Assembly: GCF_001718835.1 (NCBI RefSeq)
Contig: NZ_CP013442.1
Span: 744,001-808,000, forward strand
Reading direction: 5' to 3'
Length of the DNA stretch: 64,000 nt
Source: Burkholderia cepacia
Lineage (GTDB): Bacteria; Pseudomonadota; Gammaproteobacteria; Burkholderiales; Burkholderiaceae
Each line of letters opens with the position of its first letter. The stretch's first letter is position 1. A program made the translations under genes and the position numbers. Below, piece by piece: positions 62,085 through 64,000 of the stretch. Under the pieces are notes generated by a model. The model saw nothing but the letters and a program-made list of their open reading frames with translations, searched no databases and was not told the DNA's origin.

Positions 62085-63587
62085 TCAGAAATAGCCGATC
62101 TGTTGCAGCTGGCTGTCCATGAACGCCGATTCGGCGTCGGTCATGCGCCGGCCGCCGGCGTGCTGCTGCGCCGCCTCGCGGGCGACATCGCCGCCGGGCT
62201 CGACCAGCCAGTGGCCGTCGAGACGATCGGGCACCGGCAGGCCGAGATGGGCGAGGATGGTCGGGTAGATGTCCTCGATGCGGGCGAACAGCGCCGCGCC
62301 GCGCGGAAACGCCGGGCCGGCGACGAACACGATGCCGTCCGGCCGGTGCACGCCGCGCTGCGCGGGCTCGCTCCAGATCGCCCCGGTCAGGTTCGGCGTC
62401 GGCATCACGCTGAAGTCGCGCGGAATCAGCAGGTAGTCGGGCGCGTCCGCCAGCCGCGCGCCGCGATACACGTGCTCGCGCTTTTCCAGCCGGAACCAGG
62501 GCTGGCCGTGCGCGTCGACGACGGTTGCGAGCGCGTCGGCCAGCGCGCGCTCGGCGTCCGGCAGCGTGTCGGCATCGAGCGTGCCGTGCGCGTCACGGCC
62601 CTTGAGGTTCGCGTTCAGGCCGAAGCAGCCGGGCGTCGGCATGTAGAAGCGGGTCTGCGCCCACGCGACGGTGCGACGGTAATGGACCGGCGAGTCGAAC
62701 CACGCGCGCTGCGTCGCGTCGTCGTTCGCCAGTTGCCCGCCGGCGCCCGCTGGTGCGAATTCGGTTGCCAGCAGGCCGTGCTGCTCCAGCAGCTCGTGCA
62801 CGTTGAAATCGGCATCGCAGCGGCCGAAGCCGTGGTCCGACGCCACCACGAACAGCGTGTCGTCGTCCACCAGTTCGAGCAGCGTGCCCAGCGCGCGGTC
62901 GACGTCGGCGTAGATGCGCTCCACGTCGGGGCCGGGGTGTGCGTCCTCGCCCCAGTAGTAGTGGCTCACGCGGTCGATCTCGGTAAAGACCACGAACAGC
63001 GCGTCGACGGGGCGGTGCTGCTGCAAGTGCAGGCAGGTGCGCGCGCGGTCGTCGATGAAGCGGCGCGCACGTTCGACGTAGTCGTCCTGGCCGCGGTACA
63101 TCGTCACGATGTCCGAGTGGTAGTGCAGGCCCGCGGCGGCCAGCTCGCTCATCAGCTCCGGCGGCTCCGTATAGCGCAGCGTCTTCGACAGCGGCCAGCT
63201 CACCATGTAGCCGTCGCGCAGCGGCGCGGGCGGATGCGTCATCGGCACGTTGTAGACGCCGACGCGGTAGCCGTGGCGCTCCAGCGTGCGCCATACCGGT
63301 TCGCGGCCATAGTCGGCGACGTTCATGCCGCGCGCCGAGTAATCGCCGGCCTGGGTCGACCAGAATTGGTAGATGCCGTGCTCGCCCGGCTCGACGCCGG
63401 TAAACATCGACGCCCAGCCCGGCGCAGTATGCGGCGGAAAGGTCGACTGCAGCACGCCCGATGCGGCACGCGCACGCAACGCCTTGAAATTCGGCAACCG
63501 GTCCCGCGCGATCAGATCGTCCAGGACCGTTGCCGACGCGCCGTCGATACCGAGTACCAGCAGCTTGAGCGCATTCGATGTCGTCAT
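62085..63587 (-). CDS. Type I phosphodiesterase / alkaline-phosphatase-superfamily protein, copy 2
   Basis: A 500-residue protein of the nucleotide pyrophosphatase group. The N-terminal metal and nucleophile site is LLVLGIDGASATVLDDL with TFPPHTAPGWASMFTGVEPG (nucleophile Thr or Ser). FTEIDRVSHYYWGEDAHPG and VASDHGFGRCDADFNVHELL supply the remaining ligands, and the SDHG block is intact, unlike in copy 1. The start at 63587 is chosen on protein grounds; an ATG at 63668 overlapping the TfoX stop (ATGA) is an alternative and would add 27 residues. It is the first gene of the leftward cluster operon. Confidence 0.8.
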   Translation of the reverse strand: MTTSNALKLLVLGIDGASATVLDDLIARDRLPNFKALRARAASGVLQSTFPPHTAPGWASMFTGVEPGEHGIYQFWSTQAGDYSARGMNVADYGREPVWRTLERHGYRVGVYNVPMTHPPAPLRDGYMVSWPLSKTLRYTEPPELMSELAAAGLHYHSDIVTMYRGQDDYVERARRFIDDRARTCLHLQQHRPVDALFVVFTEIDRVSHYYWGEDAHPGPDVERIYADVDRALGTLLELVDDDTLFVVASDHGFGRCDADFNVHELLEQHGLLATEFAPAGAGGQLANDDATQRAWFDSPVHYRRTVAWAQTRFYMPTPGCFGLNANLKGRDAHGTLDADTLPDAERALADALATVVDAHGQPWFRLEKREHVYRGARLADAPDYLLIPRDFSVMPTPNLTGAIWSEPAQRGVHRPDGIVFVAGPAFPRGAALFARIEDIYPTILAHLGLPVPDRLDGHWLVEPGGDVAREAAQQHAGGRRMTDAESAFMDSQLQQIGYF

Positions 63588-63664
63588 CGACTGTGGCGCG
63601 GCGCGTGCCGCGCTTCCATGGTGAAGGTTTGAGGTGTCCGGCGCCGCGCGCGGCGGCCGGAGCG

Positions 63665-64000
63665 TCATCGTTTCCGGGACGGCTTGCCGGGCTGGCCGGC
63701 AAACCGGATCGAGTGCGCGAGCCACACACTCAGGCGTGCGGTGTCGTCCAGCATCGCGTCGGGCACCAGCACGTACTGGCGGCTCGGCGGGCTGGCCGGC
63801 TCGTACCGCAGCGGCCGCGCGCCGCGCTCTTGCAGCAGCGCGGCGTAGTGCACCGGATCGAGCTTGATCGCGAGGCCGACGTTGGACAGCGACGCGAACG
63901 GCTTGCCGTTCGCATACGCCATCACGCCGCCGAACATCGGCCGGAAGCTGATCGCGTTCGGATCAGGGGCGGCCAGCATCACCGGCGCCTGCAGTTGCCC
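63665..64000 (-). CDS. TfoX N-terminal family protein, 5' end outside window
   Basis: The frame is open to the window edge, so the start lies beyond 64000. The visible 111 residues carry the TfoX/Sxy N-terminal pattern ISFRPMFGGVMAYANGKPFA, LSNVGLAIKLDP and REQ-like ARPLRYEPASPP, ending in a basic tail. The family includes competence regulators, but most short TfoX-N proteins have no defined role. It lies just before the biosynthetic operon, and its stop may overlap the alternative start of the first gene; a functional link is doubtful. Confidence 0.75.
   Translation of the reverse strand, partial: GQLQAPVMLAAPDPNAISFRPMFGGVMAYANGKPFASLSNVGLAIKLDPVHYAALLQERGARPLRYEPASPPSRQYVLVPDAMLDDTARLSVWLAHSIRFAGQPGKPSRKR

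Overview
The window is GC-rich, densely coded proteobacterial DNA. It holds several OmpC-like Burkholderia porins, a BpeAB-OprB type RND efflux operon, an H-NS family protein beside a trimeric autotransporter with an ESPR-type signal, and many LysR, IclR and MFS genes. This points to a Burkholderia, probably of the cepacia complex, and the accessory-rich content suggests a secondary replicon. No rRNA, tRNA, IS element or CRISPR array was recognised.

Region by region. (1) 1-5.6 kb: a CoA-transferase cut by the window edge, an SDR, a membrane-anchored TPR protein of less GC-rich composition, and a divergent pirin/LysR pair. (2) 5.6-7.7 kb: a Tat/lipoprotein-signal protein whose helical N-terminal half resembles domain I of Cry delta-endotoxins. 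(3) 8.4-14.3 kb: a three-gene RND efflux operon without a local repressor. (4) 14.6-15.9 kb: a ketopantoate reductase and an orphan IclR C-terminal fragment. (5) 16.0-26.7 kb: a two-armed locus that reads as a complete ergothioneine catabolic pathway: porin, MIO-less ammonia-lyase homologue (ergothionase), MHS transporter, divergent urocanase (thiourocanate hydratase), DUF917 desulfurase, LysR regulator, hydantoinase and N-carbamoyl amino acid hydrolase, followed by an MFS gene. A near-identical promoter element lies on both sides of the lysR gene. (6) 28-36.5 kb: DoxX, another porin, a TIGR03118 protein, Ap4A phosphorylase, a second valyl-tRNA synthetase of archaeal/actinobacterial type with a long untranslated leader, and a YbhB-like protein. 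(7) 36.5-44 kb: AT-rich spacers around an IclR regulator, an H-NS-like protein and a 1,641-residue trimeric autotransporter adhesin. (8) 44-47 kb: a membrane protein, a tyrosine recombinase and a helix-hairpin-helix protein.

(9) 47.0-63.6 kb is the most striking region, a biosynthetic cluster. It encodes a 3-amino-5-hydroxybenzoate (AHBA) synthase homologue coupled to a RifL-like oxidoreductase, a RifM-like HAD phosphatase, a RifJ-like type II dehydroquinase, an adenylation enzyme fused to a methyltransferase, a free acyl carrier protein, a family 2 glycosyltransferase and a PIG-L deacetylase. Three radical SAM enzymes (two of the B12-binding/BchE-like type), a sulfotransferase, two phosphodiesterase-like proteins and a GST complete it. 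This gene set parallels the early mitomycin pathway (AHBA loaded on an ACP, glycosylated with an amino sugar, then deacetylated). A gene of the so-called mitomycin-resistance (Cdd1) family lies right beside it. I know of no described mitosane-type pathway in Burkholderia, but I could not search. The window ends in a TfoX-like gene cut by the edge.
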